A stretch of 64,000 nucleotides of DNA from Hetaerina americana. Lineage: Eukaryota > Arthropoda > Insecta > Odonata > Calopterygidae. The notes under the pieces were generated by a model that saw only the letters and a list, made by a program, of their open reading frames with translations, did no database searches and had not been told where the DNA came from. Each line of letters begins with the position of its first letter. Position 1 is the first letter of the stretch. This document shows positions 11,588 through 24,900 of the stretch, piece after piece. The stretch lies in assembly GCA_022747635.1 (NCBI GenBank), contig JAKTNV010000017.1, positions 1,054,001 to 1,118,000 on the forward strand. Reading direction: 5' to 3'. The translations under genes and the position numbers were made by a program.

Positions 11588-12825
11588 AATATGATATTGG
11601 TGATACTCTCAACTGGTTGTATAGAATGTAACGGGAATAGTTATCTTGTATTTCCATATTTGATGTATCCTTTTGATCAAAAGCTTCTCATCACCTTTTA
11701 AATTTGATCTAAATTACCTTTATATGTGCAGTTTACATATTATCCATCATGGACATTGGCATAAAGGATCTCTAACTAACTTCTTTGCTATGGAAGATGG
11801 CTGCTTAAAGTATTGGGTATTTTGTAAGTAATGTTATATAATTTGGAAATACTTTTTCACAGAAAAAATAAATGATTCTTGAAAAGGATAACTTGCTCCA
11901 TGGATGCTGTGTTAATTAAATAATATAAAGAAAAGATTTTGTTATTTATAATAAAACGTTTAACATTACAAAAGCAGGTGGTGTCAGAACTGCTGCTTAA
12001 TAGTTATTATATTTATTATATAGTAAAAAAGTTATATTAGTAGAACTAAATTGCAGTTAAATTTTAGATTTTCCAATAGAATTACCTGTGTAAATACCAC
12101 AGTAATCAACAAGGTTTGGTTTGATAAAGGAGAGTAAGCTCACCTGTATTTAGCTATGTATAGTACAATAGCTCCGATTTATAGTTAACTATACTCGGAC
12201 AAAATAATGATAAGGAAAATAACCAAAGGCTTACATGCCTAATGAATAACCTCAACTGTACAAAAAAGTCATTGGAAGCTTACTTCTATGTCTCTCTTCC
12301 AGTTGCTTTCCGAAAGTTTCTTCTCCCAAGACAGAATTTAAACAGGTCATCAAGTGGCAATACAGTGGGTAGACTGCTGTGTATGGAACTGCCGCCCCCT
12401 TCTCTGAATTTCACTTGTTGTTGGGCTTAGTATAAATAAGGTGAGCTCTACCCTCATCTATCAAACCAACCATAGGGATAATAACTGTAGTTAACAGCAA
12501 TTACAGCAATTTATATTTATACAAAACAAACTACTTCTTCATGTGCCACCAACAATAATTTAAAAAATCATAGTAAAAATTCTTTATCTAAGCCATAAAT
12601 CTGTACAAATAAAAATTGTAGGTGTAGACATATTTGTGATCATAAAATTGTATCAAGCATGAGCTATACCTCTGAAACCATTCAAAAATCATAGTACAAA
12701 AGTCATATGATTCAACATCTGAATAAGCTAATTCATCTTTATACCAACTGTTTTATGGAAAAGAGTTAAGATTACAATTTTGGATAAATTTGGTCCATGA
12801 GCCTAATTTTAATGATAACTGCAGT
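11588..12825. other. Intergenic stretch between convergent AGO2 and POLA1
   Basis: The AGO2 stop is at 11587 and the POLA1 stop is at 12826 on the other strand, so both 3' UTRs must end here or overlap. It holds a copy of a short interspersed repeat (12390-12472) and no other gene. I see no convincing pair of polyadenylation signals that would keep the transcripts apart. Confidence 0.7.
12390..12472 (+). repeat. Short interspersed repeat, three copies in window
   Basis: The block with GGCTTAGTA, GGTGARCTCTACC, ATC and CAAAC is found here, at 26222-26311 in the same orientation, and reversed at 31812-31908. A CCCCCTAACTGG-like start and AATTTCACATG-like middle are shared by the last two. The source element is not identified. 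Confidence 0.6.
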
Positions 12826-12968
12826 TCACAATTTTAGTGTTCTCAGTGGCATGAACAAGCTGCCCAAATTTATAACTGCATAGGAACTGGATGCTAGTAT
12901 TCGGGTTACATGATTTTCTAACTTTGAATAAGCTAATTCAATTTCTCTGGGAACATTTTCAGGAGGCT
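12826..12968 (-). CDS. POLA1: POLA1 last coding exon
   Basis: Reads on from the previous exon as [17 protein letters not shown], then [18 protein letters not shown] and a TGA at 12828-12826. The ...VNL..LF.. end is the usual Pol alpha C-terminus. Acceptor TTTCAG. Confidence 0.9.
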
Positions 12969-15900
12969 CTGAAATGTGAAAACAAGCATTATTCAAATAC
13001 AAAACCATTTCTCTTCACATATGCTAAGCAGTTAAACATTCACTAAAAAATTGGCATAAAAAATAACATCTTGCAATTAACATTAATGATATGACATAAG
13101 GTAGTGTGACTTGGTCACTTCATTGCTAATTTTTCCTGATCAAGCAAATTTTATCCAATTTTCGACTAGATACTATGTTTACCACAATTACTAGTTTTCT
13201 CAGCTGCACAATACCAGAAATTTAAGGAATAATCAATTACTTGGACAGTATCATGTCAAGTAAATTCCAGGCGGTTCTAACTATCCCAAAACTTTGGTTT
13301 AAGAGGCCAGTGCTTCCTTTCTGTCAGTCAAATTATTATTAGCAGTAACCAACCTCTGTTATCAGTTTACACAAGCCACCGAAAGGGATAAGGGATTTCA
13401 GAGAAAAAAAATTGGAGGTATGCATTGCTTGAATAGAATTGACCCAAAAAGTGTTATGCAATTAATAGTATCATTATTTATTAGGTAATCTACCGGTTAT
13501 GGTAGGACACAACCCAAAATCCTCCTCTACAATAAGCCCCTCTTCATTTCCGTATACTTCCTTCCTACATTCATTCCCTGCCTCCTTCCTCCTTTACCTA
13601 ACATTCTCCCCTCTGTCATGGTCTTTTCAACATCTCACAGCCAATCAAAATGCTTTTTATCTATTTTTCCTCCCTCCTCATGATTTTTACCAAAAACCCA
13701 ACAATACTTGACCTGCATGCAGCCCTACACTTTTATCTAAAAAAAAAGCCCTGCCGTGCTTGAATTTCCTAACTGCTACACACCTGGTGGCCTCTGATAT
13801 CGAGTAAAACCTGATTGGTTCAGAGGGTTCCTACGAAATTAAATCGCCTAACAATGCCCCCCACCCACTTCAGAGTTCAATTTCCAAAATGAATATGAAA
13901 TCTCCTTAGATCCATGTCCCACAGCCACTGCTCCAACCACCTTCATTGCCTAGGAATGCCACCACTCAGAATGAACCAGGCTTTCATGTGATGGCTCATA
14001 TCCTCACAGTCAGCCCTTTCCCCTAATGGGTCCTCCGCATGCCTGATGTCACTACTATGACTTGAATCTCCCCTTCCCACACTGATGGTTCCTTCTTGGG
14101 GTTGCTCTCATAAGAGGGAGGTAAAGGTTGCAGATACCACAGGACTATCCCCTACTAGTACCTGACATATGTTGGAGATGAAGAGGAGGTTAGCCCTTGA
14201 GTCTTCCATCCTTTACTGCAGCATTAACTTCCCACTAACCCTTCAATCTTCTGGTTTATGGATAGGTATCCCTCCCTAACTGAGCTAGCTTCTCAACCAT
14301 CCTGCCACTGGTTGCATTCAGGCAATCCCATGCTGTCCCATTGGCACAGCAATGTATTTGTTATTCTACCCTATGTCATGCCTGTCTGGGAGAGTAACCT
14401 TCCTTTCAAACTTATCTCGAAGCTTGGACATAACACCTTCCAATGCAATGCAATGCTTTTAAAGCCACACATTCTCCAGGACGGGTGGCCATTGTGGCAA
14501 AAGACCCAGTAAAGCCATCCTATCCCCTACCTAACATAACTGAAACCCAGTTTCTAACTTAGCTTACCCAAAATTATATGCTTTTTGAAAAGGTCATTAA
14601 CAATATACAGTGGAACCTTGCTTCATGAGCACCTCAGATAGCCAGGCATTTGCATAACGAGCAAAAAATATTGTACCCAAGAATAACTCATTTAGCCTGC
14701 AATACTTCACATAATGAGTGATGAGGAGAGGGGGATTCCTGGAGTGATAGGGCCGGCTGTTCGCATTTGTGTTTAGCACTAGCACAAGTTCTGCTAGCAT
14801 CTTAGTGTTACTAGTGATCAGATAAATGTCCGAACTTGAGTTCAGGCAACTTATTTGCGACTTTTGTGCACAGAGCAAAAATATTTCATGAATAGTTTCA
14901 AAAATGTCCCCAAAAGAAAGTCAGAAAAAGACAAGTCAAAAGAGAAAAAAAATAACCTTAGAAATGAAAAGTGAAATCATTCAAAAGTGAGAATGTAGCG
15001 AAGTATCAGCGTAGATGATCTATCACACACACAATCCATGAATATCAAAGATTTGTACTATCCGCAAGAACGAGGAAAAAATTTAGGGGATAAATGCTTC
15101 AAAGGGAGTGTGACTAGAATATATATATAAGCAACAGTTCCTATTCTGAACGATGTTGAAAGGTTGCTTTCCAAAGGAATGATAATGATTGCAAGGCAAC
15201 GCTATTAATGAGAACATGATTTATAAGAAGGTGAAAGTGATTTTTGCTGACCATGTTGAGAAAACGAAACATCATCAATGGACGAAGAAAAAGGATTTAA
15301 GGGAAGCCGTGGGTGGTTCAAGAAGCTTAAGAGAAGAACCGGCATTCAGTGTTGTGAGTCGTGGTGAAGCAGCAGGCTCAGACAGGTAGCAGAGAACTTC
15401 ATCTGGGACTTCAAGAAGCTCATAGATTCTGAGGGATACATGCTGCAACAGGATTTAAACTGTGATAATACACTTTTAGAAAAAGGTGCCAAAGCAAACC
15501 TATATAACAGCAGAGGGGAATGCACTGTCTGGCCACAAGCCAATGAAAGACCATATCGTGCTGTTACTTTGTGCCAATGCAAGTGGCAATTTAAACATTA
15601 AACCAGCTTTTTTACATTCAGAAACTTCATGAGCCTTAAGAAGTGCAAAGTCAAGAAGAGAAGGCTTAAAGTGATGGGAAGATCAAACGACAAGGCTTGG
15701 GTGACATGTGATCTTTTTACTCACTGGATTAATAAAGTGTTTGGTCCTTGTGTGAAAAAGTATTTGCCCGAGATGAATCTGCCACGCCCATGTCTCGCTT
15801 TTTATGAACAATTCTCCTGCTCATCTTTCCAGCCTACAAGATGACCTTGAGGAATTTGAATTCATCAAGATCCACTTTCTCCCTCCCATTACTCCACACA

Positions 15901-18900
15901 CCAATCAAATTACTTCAGCCTATTGACCAGCAGGCTATTTCTAAGTTTAAGAAGCTCTACCCTAAAGCACTTTTTGAGCATTGCTACAAGGTGACTGAAA
16001 GGACCGATGTCAATCTGGGAAAGTTTTGGAAATATCATTTCAACATCATTGACTGCCTTAAAATGATTGAAAAGATGTGGGAAAGAATTACCAAGAGAAC
16101 TCTCACTTTTGCCAGGAAGAAGCTTTGGCGGGATAGCGTTGATTAAATCGACTTTGCAGGATTTGAGACAGTAGATATAGGGATGTAATCAATGAGATTT
16201 CATCTTAGTCCAAGTTCCTGGGACTGGAGATTGATAGCAGAGATGTTGATGAGTTTGTGGAGAAGCCCAGCCAGGAGTTGCATTGTGTTTCACAGGAAGA
16301 AGTTGTGGAGGAGGGTTTGTCTAAGGAGGAGGTAACAGCAAAGCAACAATCATGTATGACAATAAGAGAAATGCTGAAAGCATCCAAAACTGTTGCATTG
16401 CACATGAAGAGCCATCACCCTTATGTTATGTGCACTATGAATTTATATGATGATAATGCGGTTGCATTTTTGAAGAGTCAGCAAAAACAAAAATATCCCG
16501 ACAGTTCTTTAGTAAATAAAATTAGGTATGTATCAACAAATATTATTCTTATTCCAGGTTGGTTTACTCCACGATAGAGGAAGAGATAAAGACTTAAGTT
16601 CTCTGCTGGATCGAATATTCAGAAACATCACCCTAACAGGACTGGCTATGTGCGCTAAAAATATACGTAATGATAATGCTATAATGCATAGTCAAATGAA
16701 TTTGAAGAGTCAGCAAAAATAAATTTTTCTCAAGAGATTTCTTGTAAAAGTGAATTGATAAAAATCATAAATTAACTAATTATTTTGAATTTTTTTTGTT
16801 TTCTACAAATTGAATTTGCATTCCCGGCGGTTTAATTCTGTCATAGAAGAAAAGGTAAACCACGAACCACAGTGAAATGTGCACCATGATCCTAAATAAT
16901 GTCGGGATGAACCTAATGTTGAATAAACCTTGCACAAAATTAATATTATCAGCATGGAATGTGTTAACCTATTATACACTACTTTATTAGAAAGAAATGA
17001 TTCACTAAACAAGTGTTTTGTTTTACGAGAAAGGTTGTGGAATGGATCTTGTTTATATTATGAGGTTCCTAACTTATATTGAGAGTGAGATGAAACTTAT
17101 CCAATCAGCATAAAGTACAAGGTAACATACAAAGTAAACTACCCACTCCCTAAAGTAGCTATTTAATAGAATTAAGCCCTTAATAATAAAAAATGAAGCA
17201 TTAATAAAATATAACATATAGTGTGCTATAGCTTCGATACAGCCTGCAGTTTTTCACAGCAACTACACTACTGGAAGATAGCAGGTGCAGGTATATGGAT
17301 GGGTTTAAGCCACAGCTTGCTGACACATACCCTTTCACTTCAGCAGCTGGGCAAGCAGTCAAGTTTGGAGCAGCAATTGACTGATAATTCTCTTTTATCT
17401 TTTTTTTTTTGTTTTATTCCATCAAGAATCAGAAAAAAAGTAATTTTGCTTGCTGTTTAACCAACTAAATGTGAAGCAATGCTCATTGAGTTATTTTTTG
17501 TATACTTTTTCAGCAGTGTAATGTAATAGCTGTAAAATTTGCTAAATTGTGTAAATTCCCATTTTTGATGGGGTTGAGCTACTTCTATAAGCAGAAATAT
17601 GAAAAAGGAATAAGTTTAAAAAGTACTTACTTTCATCATCAGCACCAGTTATCTTGTTGAACTTGTTTAAATCAAACATATCGGCATAATATAATAACTG
17701 CGTGTAAAGCTGGGTTTCTGTGTACTAAAAATGAAAAAAAAAAAGAATTTTAGACAAACAAAGATCCGAGTGTACTGAAATTGATAAAATAATATAATCT
17801 GGTATCTACACCCATACATACTAATGCGGTTATTGTCATTTAAGCCCAAAATCAGAGCTTAAACGAAGAAGAAGTCCCCAATTCATGAAAAGAATTCCAT
17901 CGATCAACAAGTTTGATAAACTATTCAATCTGGTATTTAAAGCAATTAGGAATAAGCAACATCAAAGCTCAAAATCAATACTGAACTATTACATCCATTG
18001 ATTAATTAAACCTTACTTAATGCAAAAGAAATTGTTTCCTCTCTAACCCCAATTTCACTATGTAAAGAGTGTGTAAAGTGGAGTTTACATGGCAGAGGTT
18101 TGGCAAAAGGCTACCATTATTCAAAGTATAGCACTCAAAGTTTTTTCGAAAAAAATTACTCCTCTCTTGCTCCTCAAAATTCAACTTTTCACTAAAACAA
18201 TAACCATTTTGCAATGTAATGTGACAGCTGTGCAAACACTTTTTAGAGTTTCTCAGCGAGGCTTCCATAAACATGAGCTTTCATCTGACTCCTACCCTTC
18301 GACCTATCTGGTATGGGTGATCCTACCACGAGTGATTCCTCCCCTTAAGCACAGCTATTGGGGTCACACACTTCATAGTCCATGGGAAGGGCAATCATGG
18401 GTGTTAGAAACATATGAATTTCAACTTTTGCTCTTAGCAAAGTTATCTAACAATAAAAAAATACTAAATGGTTTCATGGATGACATACTTAACTGTTTAT
18501 TAGCCTCTCAAGAAAAAATGAAAAAAAAATTTCGGTGCTCCTAAGCAGAAAGGAATAATTTTTTTTCATAGTAAAATCATTCTTTGTCAACTTTCCCTAG
18601 ATTCATAGAAATCCTCAAACTTTCCCAACTCATGGAGATTTCCCTTTTTACCAGTTGCTGACTGCTGTGCATACGTGCATGCATAGACGGAGCACCATGG
18701 ACTCCAATTTCAAATCTCCAGGGCAAAAGAGCTTTTCTGCTCAACACAGTAATATGCACCTGGGAGATTGCCATCAAAGATGTAATTAAATCATTTTGGG
18801 AAAGAGATCTTCAATTGAATCTACCATTCTTTTTTCACCAAGAAAAACTATAAAAATGATAACACTAATTGAAGAAAAAATATGCATATTTTTTAAGACT

Positions 18901-21900
18901 AGGGGGAAACACTTTACCTCTCGCATCATGCACCCTGAACTACAGCCAGAGCACACTGGATATGAACCTCTCACTTGAGTTGGAACTCTACGCACTCTGT
19001 TGGAGCAGCCTGGATCCTCGCATATTAACCAACCCTGATATGAAAAAAAATCCATAAATTATGGAAATTAAAACAATGAACTTAAACAAATACAAATCAA
19101 ACCCTTAGAAAAACCTGTTTTTTTTCATTGCCAGTCAACAAAAAGCATTCAGGAAGTAACTTGATTTTCCATCAGATTGCAGCAATAATGAAAATATCAA
19201 GCTCGGTTTAGATCCGAGCTTGAAAGGTTACAGGCATTTCAATCTGCTAAAGGAGCCTTGTCAGTTCTGCAGTTGGTTTACACATTAATAAACGTTTTTG
19301 GTTTATTCTTATTTAAGCCAGTCTGTAAATGTAGATGGTAGGTAATTTTGACCATGAATATATGACTATAAATATCCAACAACATTGGTTGTCCCATGAG
19401 AAATTTTTTAAATCTTTCCACTAAGACATTACATTCTCAATCCATTCCAAAACGTGATGGATAACCTCTAGTTAATGATTTGTTTTCATGATATCAAACT
19501 ACATGCAGGAGCACTTAATATAGCAAAGTGATTGTGGAGAACATGGACTCTGGTCAAATTAAGACACCACTGTATTTGTAAGTTATCCCTCCACCTTTTT
19601 CTGAAAATGTCTGCATTTTAATGCATATTAGCAGATGACTCCATTAAAAGTTACTGTAGCAGCATCTCCCACAGTTGTTTGAATATTTCCTGAAGTAAAG
19701 GTAGTCACCAACCAATCACTATATCACCTTAAGGCATTAATTATTTTCTACCCTTTTGGGAATACTTACAGCATAATAGCGATCAATATGCCTCCTTATT
19801 GCAAGAATCAATGCATTCTGGATACTGGAGAGATATTTCAGAGGAGATGTGGTGCATTCTGGATTACTGCATGACTCCAGCACAAAAGTTCTACCTAATT
19901 CCTTAAACAGAGTAATGTAAAATATATGTAAAGAATAGGAAGTAAAAATTGGAATTCTTAATAATACCTTGATTAATGAACAATTATCAATACATACTGG
20001 AACACAAGAACAATTTATAACCATATATGATGGGAGCAAAAATAGGAGTAAACAACAAAACAGTTTCAAAACAAACAATGAATGGAATATTTTGCTCTTA
20101 AATAAGGCATCAAATGTTTACACCAGTAATAAAAATAAATCCATAAACTAATGCACATATTACACAGAACAGTACTTGCTCAATCATCTTCATTGTGATA
20201 GGAGTTTCACCTACACATGGGAATAACCACTAACACTAATTCAAGTAAAGTGATAATGAAATATAAGCAATTTGTACGTAAATATGCACGAAGTGCATAT
20301 ATGGCTAGTATTATTATTAATCAGTAGTCTACTATTTAATTTTGTTGGACAAAGTTTGTACACTACTACATTTCTTAGTCTTGCTTAAAAATCCTAAATC
20401 TGATAACCTACGATACTGCACTGCATCAAACAGCTCTTCAATTCCACATTAGTACATACTAACTACCTTCATTTCATCCAATCTCTATCCTTTTACTACC
20501 CCTAATTTGCTTGACTTATGTTCTCCCCTTTACCATAGTCTTCGGGGTTCTATCGCCAATCAAAATGCTCTGTATGCATCTCTCCCATCTCCTTTGGATT
20601 TTCTCTCCTCCTCCACCATGCCTAGTATTTCTTAATTTGATTTCCTATCTGTTTATATTTTGTGAGGGGAGGAACATAAAGTGAAGTTAGTTTTAGCAAA
20701 TGTAACTAGTCACATTCCCAATTCCCCAAACAACTGTGGGATCATGAGAGTGACTTCAACCCAGACTTACTGCAATAGATGGACAAGTGGGAGGAGTTAG
20801 AGATGAAATGAAATTCTCCCCAATCCTGGATGCCCCCCTTTCCATCATGGGAAAACATACTCAATACCCTTACAATGTTCTGGATCCTTCAGAAGGATGA
20901 GGTCAAACCACTTTTGATTTGAGCCTGGATACTAGGGATATTTGAGGATTCTACAAGAGATAATATTATGTAAGACACTCCAAAGAAAAGAGCACGGTAA
21001 AATAAGTAGCTTTTTAAAAAAAATCATTTTTCCTCCCATACATGTAAGTATATTACAATAATAAAATCTTTTTGAAGTGTGAGTTGAAAATAATAAAATA
21101 TTTTCCAACTGTGGCTGCTAATTTTCCATAGAATCAATTATTTAATCAATTAATATAATCTGCCTGTGCAATTTTAACACAGTCAGGGTTGAATAGAATT
21201 CATTTCCAGGAAGTAGCATCAGTACCTTGCTTCTGAATTTTGATAAAATAGTCATCTAGCACTGAAAATTTACCTAGGAATAAACTTAACATGATGTCAG
21301 TGCTATAACATAAGATTTGTATTAAAATTAATGCAAAAATAACAATTTTTTCCTGACATGTGTGTGAAGTGTTTAATTCAGACCCTCGGTTAAGAGTGTG
21401 CATAATCACAGATCGTATTAGCATTGATAAGATGACAGTGCCCATCATTATTATTAAAAAGTGATACAAAGGTCTGCGCTAAACTCATCCCAAACGTTTT
21501 AACGGACGAACAAGAGCAGAGTCGAGTGTCACCTTCTGCAATGGCATCGCAATGATTCCCCACCCCCTTAAAATACCAACTTGGTAACAGCAAACGATTT
21601 TCTATTCCCAAAAGTGAAATCCTCCCTCAAACGATACCACCTTGGCACCCTAAGTGCCATTAAAGAAAAGGGATGTACTTCGAAGAATTTTGAGGCATCG
21701 TAGCAATATCTGAAATAAATCTATTTTCCTGAAACTTTTTGCGTTACTTTTTTTGTACAAACCGTGTATGTGTTACTCATTATTTCAAAAAATTTTTTTT
21801 AAGGTAATCTACCGGTTAAGGTAGGTTTTTGGATGGACACAACTACCAAACAAACATTTTATTACTCCCAACAAAATCCATCATCCTACTCTATATCAGG

Positions 21901-24900
21901 TCCCGCTTCATCTCAGAGTACCTTCTTCCTCCCTTCATCCCGTCCAAGATCCCTATCCTGTTCCTTCCCTTTCCTCGTTTACATAACATTCTCCCCTCTA
22001 TTACAGTCTTCAACATCCCACTGCCGGTCAATACCCCCTTCAACCACTTTTCCTGCCTCCATAGGATTGCTCCCAGCAAACCCCTCTCTTCGCCCACCAT
22101 ACCAAGTACTTCCTCATTTGTTTTCTTCTCTGTCCATTTTACCTTCTCCATTCTTCTCCACACCCACATTTCAAAAGCCTCCAGTCTACGTCTATCCTCC
22201 TGCTTCAATGACCACGTTTCCGCGCCGTACATAGCTACGCTCCATACCAAAGTTTTTACGAGTCTTTTCTTAACATCCTTACTCTACGTCCCCGTCATCA
22301 ACTCCCTCCTCCTTGTGAAAGCTTCTTTGCCTAGCGCAATTCTTCTCCTTAAGTCCCTACTACTTTGACCATGTTGGTCCAAAACACTACCAAGATACGT
22401 AAACTGTTCTACCTGCTCTAGTTTTTGCCCTCCTATTTTAATGTTAAGCTTAGCCTTTTTCTTTCTAGAAAATCGCATAACCTTTGTTTTATTAATATTG
22501 ATTCTCATCCCATACCTGTCGCACTGAATTTCCAATTCACGCAGCAATGCTTGCAGCCCCTTGGCTGACTGACAAACTAAAGCTTGGTCATCAGCAAACC
22601 TAACTGATTTTACGAATTCCCCGCCCACTTTCATTCCTACCTCGAGTTCTTCCCATGCCTCTTTGATCATTTCCTCTGCATACAGGTTGAACAGCAACGG
22701 TGATAATGGTCAACCCTGCCTTACACCTCTGCCTAACACTGCCCAACCGGACTCCCCGTTCACCACTCACACCTGAGCAGTCTGAGACATGTACAGGTTG
22801 CGGATTAGCCTCCTTTCCCTCCAATCTATCCCTATTTTCTGCAGCATACTCATTAGTTTTTCCCAATTCACTCTATCAAACGCTTTTTCGAAATCTACGA
22901 AACAGGCAAATACCTCCTGATTGTGTTCTATATTCCTCTCGATTAATAATCTCATTACTGCAATGGCATCATGCGTACCTCTCCCCTTCCTAAACCCTAA
23001 CTGATCATCTCCTAAGTAATCATTTGCCCTACTCTCTATCCTTTTGTTTATGATCCTGAGAACAACTTTAGCTGCGTGGGATATCAAACTAATTGTCCTA
23101 TAATCCTCACATGACGTGGCCTTAACCTTTTTCGGAATAGAAACTAAAACTGATCTCACGAAGTCTTCCGGCCAGATTCCCTCCTAATAAATACTATGGA
23201 TCAGCCCATATAGCCTCTTCCTCCCACATTTTCCTAAGCATTTTAAAAGTTCCACGGGAATGTTATCCACCCCAACAGCCTTATTTAGTTTCATCTCCCT
23301 TAATGCCCTTTCTATCTCATTGTCTAGTATGCCTAAACCTACGCTATCTTCCTCTACGTCATGTTCCTTTTCAATGTCTAACTTTGTTGGTCTAAGCTCT
23401 TTACTATACAGTTCTTCTACATATTCCTTCCATCTCTCTGGGATCTTTCCTGTGTCAACTATTACCTTACCTGCCTTATCTCTAACTGCTATCGTTGATC
23501 TCCCTTTCTTACTTCCCGATAAAGATTTAACTTTGCTGTACAGCGCACCGATTTCACCCTTCCTCTGCAGACTTTCCATATCCTCGCACTGTGTCTTCCA
23601 CCATGCTTCCTTTGCTTTATTTGTTGCCCGCCTCAATTTGTTGTTCAATTCTTTGTACTTCATTTTGCCTAATTCTGTATTAACATTCTTCCATTTTCGC
23701 AGCTCATCCATCTTTGTAATCATCTCATCCGTGATCCATGGTTTCCTAATCCTTTTAGCTTTAACAGTTCCAATAGTGTCTTTTGCAGCTTTAGACAACA
23801 CTTTCTTGATTCATTCCCATTTTTCTTCGATAGTACTTAGCTCTTTACCATCCTCCATGGTTTCCTCTACCGCCTGTTTGTATTCCTTCCTTTTCAAACC
23901 ATTTAATGCTCCTACATTCCATTTTCAAACTCGCCCCCCTCTGCCTTATCTTTTTGAAACGGACGCTACATTTCATAACAACTAAATTGTGGTCAGAGTC
24001 CGCATCCGCTCCCAGGAAGCTGTGCGAATTTATCACACTGTTCCTAAACCTGTGTCTAACCAGGATATAATCTAGCTGATACCTTTCTGAGTCACCTGGC
24101 ATTTTCCATGTATACCTGCGTCTTTTGTGGTGTCTAAACCAAGTGTTGGTGATAACTAAGCCCTGTCTCCTGCAGAGCTCAACTGCTTTCTCCCCACAGT
24201 CATTTATTGTGCCTAATCCGTAGTCCCTGACCTCGTCACCATCTCTTCCTTCACCTACCGTCGCATTCCAATCCCCCATCACTATCAAATGTTTCCCTGC
24301 AGGAACACACGCGATTATGTCCTCTAACTGAATGTATAACCTATCGACCTCTTCTTCTTTATGGTTGCTCGGTGGCATATATACCTGAATAATAACCAAG
24401 TACGTCGGTTCTGCTTTCATCTCTACTAGTATTATTCTATCCGTTACCTGCTCTATGTTGACTACGCTTCTTCCTACCTCTTCATTTAATACTATGGCAA
24501 CCCCTCGTTGGCTCTCGTCATCGCCGCTGTATATTATTCTATACTTATCACTCCAGTAATCCCGCTATCTTTCCATCTCACCTCGCATAGACCTAAAATA
24601 TCTATATTTCCCCTTGCCATCTCTTGCTTAACATTCTCCAATTTCCCCATCCGCATCATTGTCCTAACATTCCACGTTCCTATTCTAACTAATGTGGTCT
24701 TCTTCTCCTGCGTCTTCTGTCCTGCTACTGCTGGTTTTCCCTTGCAAGGGTTTCGTGGGATGACGACCGCGGAAGCCTTGCCTCCCCTGCTGCCGGGCAC
24801 GCCACACGGCCGATTGGGCCGAGTTCCGTAGTTTCCAGGACTCAAAATCTCTGTTTTATCCATCATGTAAATCTTGGGAATGATAATTGAGGTGGTTTCC

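Noticed and set aside
21829..22368. 179-codon + frame
   Set aside because: Antisense shadow of the RTE C-terminal region; composition follows the opposite strand's codons.
23260..23985. 241-codon + frame
   Set aside because: It is the antisense of the RTE reverse transcriptase and linker, which has clear motifs on the - strand.
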